NCBI GenBank assembly: GCA_037349105.1 | Contig: JAYJMM010000076.1 | Coordinates: forward strand, 456,001 to 520,000 | Length of the DNA stretch: 64,000 nt | From: Limnomonas spitsbergensis | Taxonomy: Eukaryota; Chlorophyta; Chlorophyceae; Chlamydomonadales | Reading direction: 5' to 3' | Shown here: piece by piece, positions 1-13,400 of the stretch | Position numbering within the stretch: position 1 is the first letter of the stretch | Layout: each line of letters starts with the position of its first letter | Notes under the pieces: generated by a model | The model's input: the letters and a program-made list of their open reading frames with translations, nothing else | Databases searched by the model: none | Told to the model about the DNA's origin: nothing | Made by a program: the position numbers and the translations under genes

Positions 1-1446
1 TTTGTTGTACAAGCAAGCTTGTTTCCCAAACCAGCTCAGCATTTGGGGGGCACTTTGCGGTTGTTGGTTTGGTGCATGCCCGCTCGCAGCTGCTTACCTA
101 TTTCATCTACATAAAGATTGGGTTTATATTTGTATCCGCACCCCTAAGGCCCCCCAGGGCCTGTTGTACGTAGTTACTCATTTGTCGACTGCAGTTGAAG
201 CATGTAGCCTTCAAGTTGCTTTTGAATTTGCAGTGCGTCTCTTTCCGGTGCTGCGTTACCAGGAGGTCAATGACATTGCACCTCTGGTCCCTGCTCATAA
301 GGCTCGGCCGCGTGGGCGCTCGACTGTCCCTTGGGAAGAAAGAAAGTTAAGGGAAGAAGCAGAAGAACACAAAGGAGAGAGAAATTACCGGTACCTCCCT
401 TTCCAGGGGTGCGTTACCAGGAGGTACCGCAGCCTCATTTGTTTAAAGGCCACATCCATGCATAAGAAGGTTCGGCCGCGTGTGCGCGCAACTGATCAGA
501 CGACCCAGTTCTCATCGCACACTGATGGCTAACCATCTATGCCATGCTGTGTCTTCTCCTCTCCAACAATCTGCTTTAATGTTCATGACGTTACACCACT
601 AGTCCTTACCCAAGATAAGAATCTTATTGAAATTTTGCTCTGTTTGTGAGAAGAAGCCTAGGGGCCTGCATGGTCCAATATTTTTTATCTTGGGAAAGAC
701 TTCATAAGATTTTGCATGGTCCTCGTACTCCAGGCCCGGTCAAAAAATGAGGCCCCATGCCGCCTGGCCGCCCAGCAAATGTTCTGGTCTCCTCCCGGTT
801 CGCTCCGCCTGGCCCTACGAAAAAGGCTGTGGGTGGTTGCATCAACTTTGTAACAGCAACAATATCTTAACTCGTTGCCAAATTGCCGAGTGGCTTCAGC
901 TGTTGCCTTTGATGTCGCGTTGCTTTTTCTCCCTCTCCAACAACCTGCGGGGGCCACACTCAAAAACATTCATGAATATTCAAAAATGAGATGTAACAAC
1001 CTGCGGGGGCCATATTCAAAAGTATGATGCAACAAACAAGGACCCGCAGCCCAGAAGGGTGGGGTAGCGCCGGGAGGTGTGCATATTTTACAATTGAAAA
1101 AATTCCGAGGCTGCGAGAGGCTTCTGAGGGAGTAGGGGGGGGGGCACGGTGCTGATAAGGGGCCGTGCTTACAGATAATTCTGTCAGTGCACACAAATTC
1201 AAATTCAAATTTTCGAGGCTGGGAGGCTTCTGGGGGAGTAGGGGGGATTCTGTCAGTTTGTACAAATTCAAATTCAAAATTTCGAGGCGCGGAGGCTTCT
1301 GGGGGAGAAGGGGGGGGGATTCTGTCAGTTTGTACAAATTCAAATTCAAAACAATGTAAATGGAAATAAGATACTGAATCTTCTCACGTGCAACTTTCCA
1401 CACATAATAGTCATACCACTCACAATAGGCGGAACACACACGACAC

Positions 1447-1657
1447 TACCGTAGATTTGATTTTCCTTCCCTTCCCGGTAAGAAACAACGATTTAATTGT
1501 ATGCTGCCCCTCAGAGCAAATTATCGACCTAAACTCTTAGTTTCTGACTGGAAAAAGGCATCAGCAATCGATAATCAGTTTATTAAGGGATCCCTCAACC
1601 CTGCCCTCAACCCCAAACAACGTTAGTTATGAGGGCAGGCAAAGCAAATATACTGTA
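1447..1657 (-). mobile_element. MITE-A copy (TA-flanked, terminal inverted repeats)
   Basis: A 211 bp element. One end reads TACCGTAGATTTGATTTTCC and the other, on the opposite strand, TACAGTATATTTGCTTTGCC. It is the reverse complement of the elements at 8856-9236 and 45107-45301. There is no coding capacity. TA at both ends is compatible with a Tc1/mariner-type TA target duplication. A duplicate lies in copy B. Confidence 0.7.
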
Positions 1658-2098
1658 ATGGAGGTGTGTCTATCTGCCGGGCACAAAATTATAGTTGCTA
1701 CTGGAGACCTGTCATTGAAATAATTCATGGACTCAAGCAAACCTGCACATCTCGAAGTGCCCAAAAGCCACAGTGCCACCAAGCAAATAGTTGCTAATGG
1801 AGGTGCGTATATCTGCCAGGCACACAAATTTAGTTGCTAATGGATACCTGGCCATTGAATCAGTTACCGTACATGACTCAAGCAAACCTGAAAATTGCGT
1901 ATATCTCCCAGGCTGCCTGCAGCCTGTAAAAGGGATACAAGTTCTGGCTGACTGGTATAGACACAGAAAGCCGGAATCAGAGAGCATTCAAGACTCTTAC
2001 TTCAGAGGCGGAGAGGTGGCAGCGTAGATTTGCAAAGGGTGGCTCTCTTGTTCGTTAAGCTAGGGCAAGGAACTCAGGGACAAGGATACGCAAAAAAA

Positions 2099-3737
2099 CC
2101 GAGAAGGGTGAAACCCTGACCGAGAAGGGTGAAACCCTGACCAAGAAGGGTGAAACCCTGACCGAGAAGGGTGAAACCCTGACCAAGAAGGGTGAAACCC
2201 TGACCGAGAAGGGTGAGACCCTGACCAAGAAGGGTGAAACCCTGACCGAGAAGGGTGAAACCCTGACCAAGAAGGGTGAAACCCTGACCAAGAAGGGTGA
2301 GACCCTGACCAAGAAGGGTGAAACCCTGACCGAGAAGGGTGAGACCCTGACCAAGAAGGGTGAAACCCTGACCGAGAAGGGTGAGACCCTGACCGAGAAG
2401 GGTGAGACCCTGACCAAGAAGGGTGAGACCCTGACCGAGAAGGGTGAGACCCTGACCAAGAAGGGTGAGACCCTGACCGAGAAGGGTGAGACCCTGACCG
2501 AGAAGGGTGAGACCCTGACCAAGAAGGGTGAAACCCTGACCAAGAAGGGTGAAACCCTGACCAAGAAGGGTGAAACCCTGACCGAGAAGGGTGAGACCCT
2601 GACCGAGAAGGGTGAGACCCTGACCGAGAAGGGTGAAACCCTGACCGAGAAGGGTGAAACCCTGACCGAGAAGGGTGAAACCCTGACCAAGAAGGGTGAA
2701 ACCCTGACCGAGAAGGGTGAGACCCTGACCAAGAAGGGTGAAACCCTGACCGAGAAGGGTGAAACCCTGACCAAGAAGGGTGAAACCCTGACCGAGAAGG
2801 GTGAGACCCTGACCAAGAAGGGTGAAACCCTGACCGAGAAGGGTGAGACCCTGACCAAGAAGGGTGAAACCCTGACCGAGAAGGGTGAGACCCTGACCGA
2901 GAAGGGTGAGACCCTGACCGAGAAGGGTGAGACCCTGACCAAGAAGGGTGAGACCCTGACCGAGAAGGGTGAGACCCTGACCAAGAAGGGTGAGACCCTG
3001 ACCGAGAAGGGTGAGACCCTGGCCGAGAAGGGTGAGACCCTGACCAAGAAGGGTGAGACCCTGACCGAGAAGGGTGAAACCCTGACCAAGAAGGGTGAAA
3101 CCCTGACCGAGAAGGGTGAAACCCTGACCGAGAAGGGTGAAACCCTGACCAAGAAGGGTGAAACCCTGACCGAGAAGGGTGAGACCCTGACCAAGAAGGG
3201 TGAAACCCTGACCGAGAAGGGTGAGACCCTGACCGAGAAGGGTGAGACCCTGACCAAGAAGGGTGAGACCCTGACCGAGAAGGGTGAGACCCTGACCAAG
3301 AAGGGTGAGACCCTGACCGAGAAGGGTGAGACCCTGACCGAGAAGGGTGAGACCCTGACCAAGAAGGGTGAAACCCTGACCGAGAAGGGTGAAACCCTGA
3401 CCAAGAAGGGTGAAACCCTGACCGAGAAGGGTGAAACCCTGACCGAGAAGGGTGAAACCCTGACCGAGAAGGGTGAAACCCTGACCGAGAAGGGTGAAAC
3501 CCTGACCGAGAAGGGTGAAACCCTGACCGAGAAGGGTGAAACCTGACCGAGAAGGGTGAAACCCTGACCGAGAAGGGTGAAACCCTGACCGAGAAGGGTG
3601 AAACCCTGACCGAGAAGGGTGAAACCCTGACCGAGAAGGGTGAAACCCTGACCGAGAAGGGTGAAACCCTGACCGAGAAGGGTGAAACCCTGACCGAGAA
3701 GGGTGAAACCCTGACCGAGAAGGGTGAAACCCTGACC
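2099..3737. repeat. 21 bp minisatellite, about 78 units
   Basis: The unit is 21 bp and alternates between two main variants (accgagaag / accaagaag and gaaacc / gagacc). Because 21 is a multiple of three the array is open on the minus strand as a heptapeptide repeat (VRVSPFS/L). This is a by-product and not a gene. One unit near 3541 lacks a base. Confidence 0.95.
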
Positions 3738-4179
3738 GTCTGCCTTGCTAGCTTTGCAACGGCCGGCTGCCTGTCAATGACGTTACACCTCTAAAACCTG
3801 CTCAAAAAAGGCTCGGCCGCGTAGCCTGCTGCCTTTCTGCTCCTACCTGCCTGTTCAGCACTTCCGGTGTGTACAAAGGTATGTAAGATATAAGGGTTTA
3901 ACCCTAACCTAGATATATCATGTACAGCCGCATGGGACGGGTAGGTCTGATAAGAGGTACATTGTTCCATCTGGCAAATTATTTAATTCTGAGACAAATG
4001 TACCGGTGCATTTTTAGAATTCTACTATAGCCTTCCCTCACCCCTAGGAAAACTAGACACACACTTACCGTCGTCGAACTGGTTCAGCTCCCTTTTCGAC
4101 ATCTAGTATGCCCTTTATGAAAGCTGTCATCCCTACCATCAGAAGCAGGCAGTCCAGATCAGCTCGAACAAGCCCTTCA

Positions 4180-7030
4180 CCCCGTCCCCGCACCTTACCC
4201 CCCCTACACATTAAACCCTGTCCCCGCACCTTACCCCCCTACACATTAAACCCTGTCCCCGCACCTTACCCCCCTACACATTAAACCCTGTCCCCGCACC
4301 TTACCCCCCCTACACATTAAACCCTGTCCCCGCACCTTACCCCCCCTACACATTAAACCCTGTCCCTGCACCTTACCCCCCCCCCCTACACATTAAACCC
4401 TGTCCCTGCACCTTACCCCCCCCTACACATTAAACCCTGTCCCCGCACCTTACCCCCCCCCTACACATTAAACCCTGTCCCCGCACCTTACCCCCCCTAC
4501 ACATTAAACCCTGTCCCCGCACCTTACCCCCCCTACACATTAAACCCTGTCCCCGCACCTTACCCCCCCTACACATTAAACCCTGTCCCTGCACCTTACC
4601 CCCCCTACACATTAAACCCTGTCCCCGCACCTTACCCCCCCTACACATTAAACCCTGTCCCCGCACCTTACCCCCCCTACACATTAAACCCTGTCCCCGC
4701 ACCTTACCCCCCCTACACATTAAACCCTGTCCCTGCACCTTACCCCCCCCTACACATTAAACCCTGTCCCCGCACCTTACCCCCCCCTACACATTAAACC
4801 CTGTCCCCGCACCTTACCCCCCCCCTACACATTAAACCCTGTCCCCGCACCTTACCCCCCCCCTACACATTAAACCCTGTCCCTGCACCTTACCCCCCCC
4901 TACACATTAAACCCTGTCCCCGCACCTTACCCCCCCCCTACACATTAAACCCTGTCCCTGCACCTTACCCCCCCCTACACATTAAACCCTGTCCCTGCAC
5001 CTTACCCCCCCCCTACACATTAAACCCTGTTCCCGCACCTTACCCCCCCTACACATTAAACCCTGTCCCTGCACCTTACCCCCCCTACACATTAAACCCT
5101 GTCCCTGCACCTTACCCCCCCTACACATTAAACCCTGTCCCTGCACCTTACCCCCCCTACACATTAAACCCTGTCCCCGCACCTTACCCCCCCTACACAT
5201 TAAACCCTGTCCCCGCACCTTACCCCCCTACACATTAAACCCTGTCCCCGCACCTTACCCCCCCTACACATTAAACCCTGTCCCCGCACCTTACCCCCCC
5301 TACACATTAAACCCTGTCCCCGCACCTTACCCCCCCTACACATTAAACCCTGTCCCTGCACCTTACCCCCCCCTACACATTAAACCCTGTCCCCGCACCT
5401 TACCCCCCCTACACATTAAACCCTGTCCCCGCACCTTACCCCCCCCTACACATTAAACCCTGTCCCTGCACCTTACCCCCCCCCCCTACACATTAAACCC
5501 TGTCCCCGCACCTTACCCCCCCCCTACACATTAAACCCTGTCCCTGCACCTTACCCCCCCCCTACACATTAAACCCTGTCCCTGCACCTTACCCCCCCTA
5601 CACATTAAACCCTGTCCCTGCACATTACCCCCCCCCTACACATTAAACCCTGTCCCTGCACCTTACCCCCCCCCTACACATTAAACCCTGTCCCTGCACC
5701 TTACCCCCCCTACACATTAAACCCTGTCCCCGCACCTTACCCCCCCTACACATTAAACCCTGTCCCCGCACCTTACCCCCCCTACACATTAAACCCTGTC
5801 CCTGCACCTTACCCCCCCCTACACATTAAACCCTGTCCCCGCACCTTACCCCCCCCTACACATTAAACCCTGTCCCCGCACCTTACCCCCCCCCTACACA
5901 TTAAACCCTGTCCCCGCACCTTACCCCCCCCCTACACATTAAACCCTGTCCCTGCACCTTACCCCCCCCTACACATTAAACCCTGTCCCCGCACCTTACC
6001 CCCCCCCTACACATTAAACCCTGTCCCTGCACCTTACCCCCCCCTACACATTAAACCCTGTCCCTGCACCTTACCCCCCCCTACACATTAAACCCTGTTC
6101 CCGCACCTTACCCCCCCTACACATTAAACCCTGTCCCCGCACCTTACCCCCCCCCTACACATTAAACCCTGTCCCTGCACCTTACCCCCCCTACACATTA
6201 AACCCTGTCCCTGCACCTTACCCCCCCCCTACACATTAAACCCTGTCCCCGCACCTTACCCCCCCTACACATTAAACCCTGTCCCTGCACCTTACCCCCC
6301 CTACACATTAAACCCTGTCCCCGCACCTTACCCCCCCCTACACATTAAACCCTGTCCCCGCACCTTACCCCCCCCCTACACATTAAACCCTGTCCCTGCA
6401 CCTTACCCCCCCTACACATTAAACCCTGTCCCCGCACCTTACCCCCCCCCTACACATTAAACCCTGTCCCCGCACCTTACCCCCCCTACACATTAAACCC
6501 TGTCCCCGCACCTTACCCCCCCCCTACACATTAAACCCTGTCCCCGCACCTTACCCCCCCCCTACACATTAAACCCTGTCCCCGCACCTTACCCCCCCCC
6601 TACACATTAAACCCTGTCCCTGCACCTTACCCCCCCTACACATTAAACCCTGTCCCCGCACCTTACCCCCCCCCCTACACATTAAACCCTGTCCCCGCAC
6701 CTTACCCCCCCTACACATTAAACCCTGTCCCCGCACCTTACCCCCCCTACACATTAAACCCTGTCCCTGCACCTTACCCCCCCTACACATTAAACCCTGT
6801 CCCCGCACCTTACCCCCCCCCTACACATTAAACCCTGTCCCCGCACCTTACCCCCCCCCTACACATTAAACCCTGTCCCCGCACCTTACCCCCCCTACAC
6901 ATTAAACCCTGTCCCCGCACCTTACCCCCCCTACACATTAAACCCTGTCCCCGCACCTTACCCCCCCTACACATTAAACCCTGTCCCCGCACCTTACCCC
7001 CCCTACACATTAAACCCTGTCCCCGCACCT
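4180..7030. repeat. 36-39 bp C-rich satellite, about 76 units
   Basis: Each unit combines ACATTAAACCCTGTCCC, GCACCTTA and a C-run of 6-10 bases that accounts for the length variation. The equivalent place in copy B (29480-29525) has one unit, so the array grew after the duplication, or collapsed in the other copy. It lies downstream of the terminal-exon fragment of the minus-strand gene. Open frames here are repeat artefacts. Confidence 0.95.
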
Positions 7031-7250
7031 AGGGGTGGGTTTCTGCAGTACCTCCCAGGGGGGGGGTGTTCAGGAACCGGTAGAGATTTGCAAGGGGGGG
7101 GGCAAAGGGTTGGAAGGTGGTGCCAAAGAGACCAGGTAGGGGGCAAAGGGCAAGGGGGGGGGGGCAAAGGGCAAGGGGGGGGGGCAAAGGGCAAGGGGGG
7201 GGGGGCAAAGGGCAAGGGGGGGGCAAAGGGTTGGAAGGCGGAGCCAAAGA
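7030..7250. repeat. G-rich GGGCAAAGG tandem region
   Basis: Irregular repeats of GGGCAAAGGGCAAGG and GGAGCCAAAGAGGCCAGGT with long G-runs, also present in shorter form in copy B (29590-29700). No gene. Confidence 0.8.
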
Positions 7251-7322
7251 GGCCAGGTGGGTCGTAGCGCCTCCAAGGGATGGTGTTCTATGCTTTCCTC
7301 GACAAACAAGCAAAAGTGCCTC

Positions 7323-7490
7323 TTACTTGCGGTCAAACTGCTTGAGCTCCATTTCGTCCAGACTGCCCAAGCCGTCATCCGTCGCATCGGGCGCAGGCAG
7401 TCCAGGGGAGGATCCAGATCCAGCCGTCCCACCTCGTCCCCAGGGGCCAAGCACAGGGTCGGAGGAGGACGGGGTGCCACCAGGCAGAGG
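7323..7490 (-). pseudogene. Truncated duplicate of the last exon of the plastid membrane protein gene
   Basis: This stretch is almost identical to 30091-29924 and keeps the same minus-strand reading frame ending ELKQFDRK with a stop. The splice acceptor that precedes the exon in the other copy (at 30102-30103) is absent here. Similarity ends at base 7495, immediately next to the plus-strand EF-hand exon of the carrier gene. No upstream exons accompany it, so it is a dead end-fragment brought by the segmental duplication. Confidence 0.65.
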
Positions 7491-10400
7491 GGGCGAGTTC
7501 GTTGCTTACGTGCGCCAGCGCGAGGAATTCCTGACCGCGCTATTCGACCAGATTGACAGCCTGGTAAATAAGAGCGGGCTTTGTCCATAGCTTTACGGCA
7601 TGTGCTTATGGGCATGGCATTCTAGCATACATGAGTATGGGCCTGGCAATATGGCAAGACTCGCAGGCTGCTCTCTTCGACCAGGTTCAAAGCCAGGTCG
7701 AGGAGAGAGCAAGTCTTACCCCCAGGCACATGCTGGTGTGGCGCACCCCTCTGAGAGCAGACAATAAAGACACGCAACCAGCACATGGGCTGGCAGTAGG
7801 GCATGGCTGTCGCAACCTGCACACCTGGTGCAGATGTACTATTGTACTTATGTTGTACAGAGCACTACATCGCTCTATACTGTCTGTGCCTCCTAAGGAT
7901 GCGATATATCATCCATTGCACAGCCCAGATGTACATCAGTATTCTCAGACCTAGAAGCTTTAGGAACGATACAATGGCGCATGGGCATGGCGCATGTGTG
8001 CATGGGCATGGCGATAGGGCACACACGCATGGGCATGGCAGTATGTCACATGGGCGTGGCATTAGGGCACATGCGCATGGCAACAGGTCATATGCAGTTA
8101 TGCACATGGGCCTACGGCAGTGTTGGTATGGCACGGTGACTAGCAAGGTGTGTGCCTTATGCCTGCCTTTCCTGTGAAAAGGCCTAGGTGTGTACAAGGG
8201 GACAAGGGCACAAGGGGGGGGGGGAAGTGTGAAACAAATTCCGTCCATACTGCCGGCCGCTTTTAGACCCCCCCGCCTGTTTAAATGACCCGAGGCCCGG
8301 GGTTGGAAACCCTGGCCCCTCATCTTGTATGGCCTACCACGGGTGTGAGCCAAGCAGGGGGCATGCTGCACAAGGCTCTGCCAGCCGCGGGGTTGTGTTG
8401 TAGTAGCTGAAGTGTAGCTGAAATGTATCTGACATGTATCTGACATGGTGCTGACATGGAGCTGAAGTGTGGCAGAAGTCCTCTTGAATAGCCTATACAT
8501 ATTTTCACCCGGCATGGGCTCATGCTGCCCCAAGCGTCTCCCAAGCGACAGTGCAGGAGGTAGCTGAACAGTAGCTGAACTGTAGCTGTATGGGAGACGG
8601 GCCCCTCACGCTACAAGCGTGAGCTCCGCCATGTGCGTGCCATAACCGCGCCGGAGCTGTAAGAAGTAAGAACTCCGCGTGGTTTCCAATCCTTCGTGAT
8701 GTTTAGCGGGTCCCTAGGTATAGGCGGTTAGACCTGCCCGTACGGGATACGCGCATTCTTCCCTGTGTCATTGCAATTGTGGATCAATCACCGCGCCGGA
8801 GCTGCCAGCCCACTACCAGCGAGTGATGGGATGACCCGCCCGCCATCTTTTGTCTTGCTGTAGATTCACTTTGCCTTCGCTCATAATTAACGTTGTTTTG
8901 GGTTGAGGGATAAGGATTTTGGGAGGGATTCGTGATTATCGCATGTCGACGCCAGTTTCCACTCAAAAAATGATGCAAACAGACAATGAGTTAAGTAGAA
9001 AGACCATGAGACAAGTGCAGGTCATGCAGGTTGCATGGTGCATCCGGTCGGAGCCAAGCAAGCCATGCAACGGTCTGTGTCTGTGTCTTTGGAGCCAGGC
9101 AAGTCATGTAGCACCAGCCATGTTTGGCATGCATAAGCCCATGAGTCCAGGAGTCAAGAGTTTGCCCTGAGGGCAGCATTCGAAGACATCATGTTTTCAC
9201 ACCCGAGGGAAGGCAGAACAAATCAAATCTACTGTATGTAATCCTGAACCCTGAACTAAACCCTGAACAAAACCCTGAATCAAACCCTGAACCCGCATTG
9301 CTCACAACAGGGCGAGCAGGACGGGCACATCACCGTGCCGGAGCTGCAGGCCTACCTCCAGCAGGTGATGCGGCGACCAGTCAGCAAGGCGGAGGCTCAG
9401 GCGCTGCTGGAGAAGCTGGACACGGACAAATCTGGGACCGTGGAGTATTCGGAGCTGCTTCAGGTGACAGGGGTATAGATGTGTGGACTGATGTGTGGAC
9501 TGATGTGTGGAATGATGTGTGGAGTGATGTGTGGACTGATGTGTGACTGCTGCCCCTGGATAAGCTGGACACAGACAAATCTGGGACCGTGGAGTATGCG
9601 GAGCTGCTTCAGGTGACAGGGGTATAGATGTGTGGACTGATGTGTGGACTGATGTGTGACTGCTGCTCCTGGATATGCTGGACACGGACAAATCTGGGAC
9701 CGTGGAGTATTCGGAGCTGCTTCAGGTGACAGGGGTATAGATGTGTGGACTGTGGCTGCTAGTTGGAGTGTTTAGGGTTCAGGATTTAGGGTTGAGACCC
9801 TTAGACCCTAAACCCTGCCCCCTCCACCCTCCTCTTCCCTTTGACCCTGAACACTACCCCCCCCCCCCCTTCCTCCTCTTCTCTTACCCTAAATCCTGCA
9901 CCCTGAGATATAAATCCCTCCACATTTTCCCTTAGACCCTGAACCCTCCTCGGGATGGCGGGGCAACCTCTTGACGGCAGGCAATGTCACCAAGGTTTTC
10001 TGCCTCTGATGCCGTGCCCTTCCCCCATCCCTCCTCTCTGCCCTTATGCCCTGAACCCACCTCTCCCGGCCTGTAGGTTATTATTTTGACGGTCTATGAC
10101 GCGTCCGAGGTATCTGGATCTGGAGCCATGCACCTATCCCCCACCCCCCTCTCCTACCTGAGATCCTGAACCCTCAAGCCCTGCACCCTCCTCTCCTCCC
10201 TTAAACCCAGAACCCTCCGCCCATAAACCCTGAACCCTCCTCCCTTAAGCCCTGAACCCTCCTCAAAGTATACCCTCCTCCGCAGGGTATTCTTTTGACG
10301 GCTGGTGACGCCACCGAGGTTCTGGACCTGGAGCCATGAACCTATCCGCCTCTCCTACCTGAGACCCTGAACCCTTGACCCTTTGCCATTAAACCCCGAA

Positions 10401-13400
10401 CCCTCCTCCTCCTCCGCAGGGTATTCTTTTGACAGCCGGTGACGCCACGGAGGTGTTCTGGATCTGGAGCCATGAACCTATCCGCCTCTCCTACCTGAGA
10501 CCCTGAACCCTTAACCCTTTGCCATTAAACCCCAAACCCTCCTCCTCCTCCGCAGGGTATTCTTTTGACGGCCGGTGACGCCACCGAGGTGTTTCGGATC
10601 TGGAGCCATGACCCCGAGCACTTCTACCTCAGCACCCCGTCACCAACGCCCACCTCGCCCCTTGTGACGGTCACGGCAGGGCTCATTGCAGGTGTGTGAG
10701 CTGGCGTTGAGGGTTTAGGGTATAGCCGCCCCTTGTGACGGTCACGGCATGGCTCATTGCAGGTGTGTGAGCTGGTGTTGAGGTTTGAGGGTCTAGCCGC
10801 CCCCATGTGACGGTCACGGCATGGCTCATTGCAGGTGTGTGAGCTGGGGTTGAGGGTTTAGGGTCTAGCCGCCCCCATGTGACGGTCACGGCATGGCTCA
10901 TTGCAGGTGTGTGAGCTGGGGTTGAGGGTTTAGGGTCTAGCCGCCCCCATGTGACGGTCACGGCATGGCTCATTGCAGGTGTGTGAGCTGGGGTTTAGGT
11001 TTGAGGGTCTAGCCCCCCCCATGTGACGGTCACGGCATGGCTCATTGCAGGTGTGTGAGCTGGGGTTTAGGTTTGAGGGTCTAGCCCCCCCATGTGACGG
11101 TCACGGCATGGCTCATTGCAGGTGTGTGAGCTGGGGTTGAGGGTTTAGGGTCCAGCCGCCCATTGTGACGGTCACGGCATGGCTCATTGCAGGTGTGTGA
11201 GCTGGGGTTGAGGGTTTAGGGTCTAGCCGCCCATTGTGACGGTCACGACAGGACTCATTGCAGGTGAGTGAGCTGGGGTTGAGGGTTAGGGTCTAGCCCC
11301 CCTCCATGTGACGGTCACGACAGGACTCATTGCAGGTGAGTGAGCTGGGGTTGAGGGTTAGCCCCCCCATGTGACGGTCACAGCAGGGTTCATTGCAGTT
11401 GAGTACAGAAGAGGAGGGGAGTAGGGGGGAGATTTGTAGGGGGGGGAGGGTTGCCGAGGACTCCCACCCCACCCCTTGTGTCGGTCACGGCTGGACTCAT
11501 TTCAGGTGTGCGAAGAAAATGAGGGAAGGGGAGGGGAGGAGGGGGGAGGAGGACAACAGAGTTAGGGTATGGGGCCGGAGGCATGTCCATGAGGCCATGA
11601 CTGTCACCCCGCCCATTGTGACGGTCACGGCTGGACTTGTTGCAGGTGTGCAAAGAAAATGAGGGAAGGGGAGGGGAGGAGGGGGGAGGAGGACAACAGA
11701 GTTAGGGTATGGGGCTGGAGGCACGTCCATGAGGCCATGACTGTCACCCCGCCCATTGTGACGGTCACGGCTGGACTTGTTGCAGGTGTGCAAAGAAAAT
11801 GAGGGAAGCGGGGGAGGGGAGGAGGGGGGAGGTTTTTTTTTGTGGGAGGAGGAGGAGAAGGGATGGGGGCAGGGAGGAGGAGGAGGAGAATGGGTGGGGT
11901 GGGGGAGGAGAAGGAATGGGGAGGAGGAGGAGAAGGGGTGGGGGGGGGGGGAGGAGGAGGAGGAGAAGGGGTGGTGGGGGGAGGATGAGGAGAAGGGATG
12001 GGGGGGGAGGAGGAAAAGAAGGGGTGGGGGGAAGGAGGAGGAGAAGGGATGGGGGGGGGAGGAAAAGGAGGAGAAGGGATGGGGGGGGGGGGGGGGGGGA
12101 GGAGGGGGAGGAGGAGGGTGTGTCTTGAGATGGTGGAGGCATACTGGCATACCCATGACTCTCACCTCACCAATTGTCTGGAGGGGAGGGGAGGAGGGGG
12201 GAGAAGGAGAAAATAGTTGGGGTATGGGGTGGAGGCATACCCATGACTCCCACCTCACCAATCGTCTGGAGGGGAGGGGAGGAGGGGGGAGAAAGAGAAA
12301 ATAGTTGGGGTATGGGGTGGAGGCATACCCATGACTCTCACCTCACCAATTGTCAGGAGGGGAGGGGAGGAGGGGGGAGAAGGAGAAAATAGTTGGGGTA
12401 TTGGGTGGAGGCATACCCATGACTCCCACCTCACCAATCGTCTGGAGGGGAGGGGAGGAGGGGGGAGAAGGAGAAAATAGTTGGGGTATGGGGTGGAGGC
12501 ATACCCATGACTCTCACCTCACCAATTGTCAGGAGGGGAGGGGAGGAGGGGGGAGAAGGAGAAAATAGTTGGGGTATGGGGTGGAGGCATACCCATGACT
12601 CTCACCTCACCAATTGTCAGGAGGGGAGGGGAGGAGGGGGGAGAAGGAGAAAATAGTTGGGGTATGGGGTGGAGGCATACCCATGACTCTCACCTCACCA
12701 ATTGTCAGGTTCACGGCCGGAGGTATTGCAGGTATGTCTATCACTACCGCGGTGGTCTTTACCCTCCCCCCTCCCCCCTCCCCCCTCCACTAGCATCCAC
12801 CCAGCCATTCCCCTCCCTGCTCCCTCCTCCCTCCCCTCTCCCTCTTTCCCTCCTTTACCCCCCCCCTCCCTCTCTGCCATTCTCAATTGCTCCCTTTTGC
12901 CTACTCCCCTCTCTGCTCCCCTCCCCCCCCTCTCCCTCCTTCCCTACTTCCCTCCTCCCCCTGCTCGCAACCACCCAGCCATTCTCCTCCCCTCTCCCTC
13001 CTCCCTCCTCCCCCACCTGCCTTAGGGGGTATCACAGCCGCGGTGATGTGCCCGCTGGATGTGCTCAAGACCCGGCTCCAGGTCCAGAGGAGCGGCACAG
13101 CGGCAGGCGGCATCATAGGTGTGGCTGTTATCTGGGCTGAGTTAGCTGGGCTGATTGAGCTGGGCTGATTGAGCTGGGCTGATTGAGCTGGGCTGAGTTA
13201 GCTGGGCTGATTGAGCTGGGCTGATTGAGCTGGGCTGATTGAGCTGGGCTGAGTTAGCTGGGCTGAGTTAGCTGGGCTGATTGAGCTGGGCTGATGTAGT
13301 ATTGCAGCTGGGCCGGGAGGGCGGATGGCAAGGTTTACACTGGGCATGCTGAAGACCCGGCTGCAGGTCCAGAGGAGCGGCAAGGCGGCAGGAGGCATCA

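Larger units (their letters stand above)
1..7495. repeat. Segmental duplication, copy A
   Basis: Nearly collinear with 25967-30096 in the same orientation; the left end is cut by the window. Shared blocks include the opening repeat-rich 370 bp, an AT-rich small inverted-repeat element (1447-1657), the 21 bp array, an R1 element, and the terminal exon of the minus-strand plastid membrane gene. Differences are internal array lengths: the 36-39 bp array is about 76 units here but a single unit in copy B, and the 21 bp array is about 78 units versus 22. The segment ends at 7495, within a few bases of the EF-hand exon. Confidence 0.9.

Noticed and set aside
1..540. 176-codon open frame at the left edge
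   Set aside because: Contains R1 repeat sequence, starts with TTG, and the copy B version loses the frame. No family resemblance.
2055..3404. 449-codon heptapeptide-repeat frame
   Set aside because: Pure 21 bp minisatellite. The copy B counterpart is a different length, and no signal peptide or domain is attached.
7117..7494. Plus-strand frame upstream of the EF-hand exon as an N-terminal extension
   Set aside because: It is the antisense of the duplicated last exon of another gene and low-complexity G-rich sequence. A splice acceptor next to the exon is more likely.
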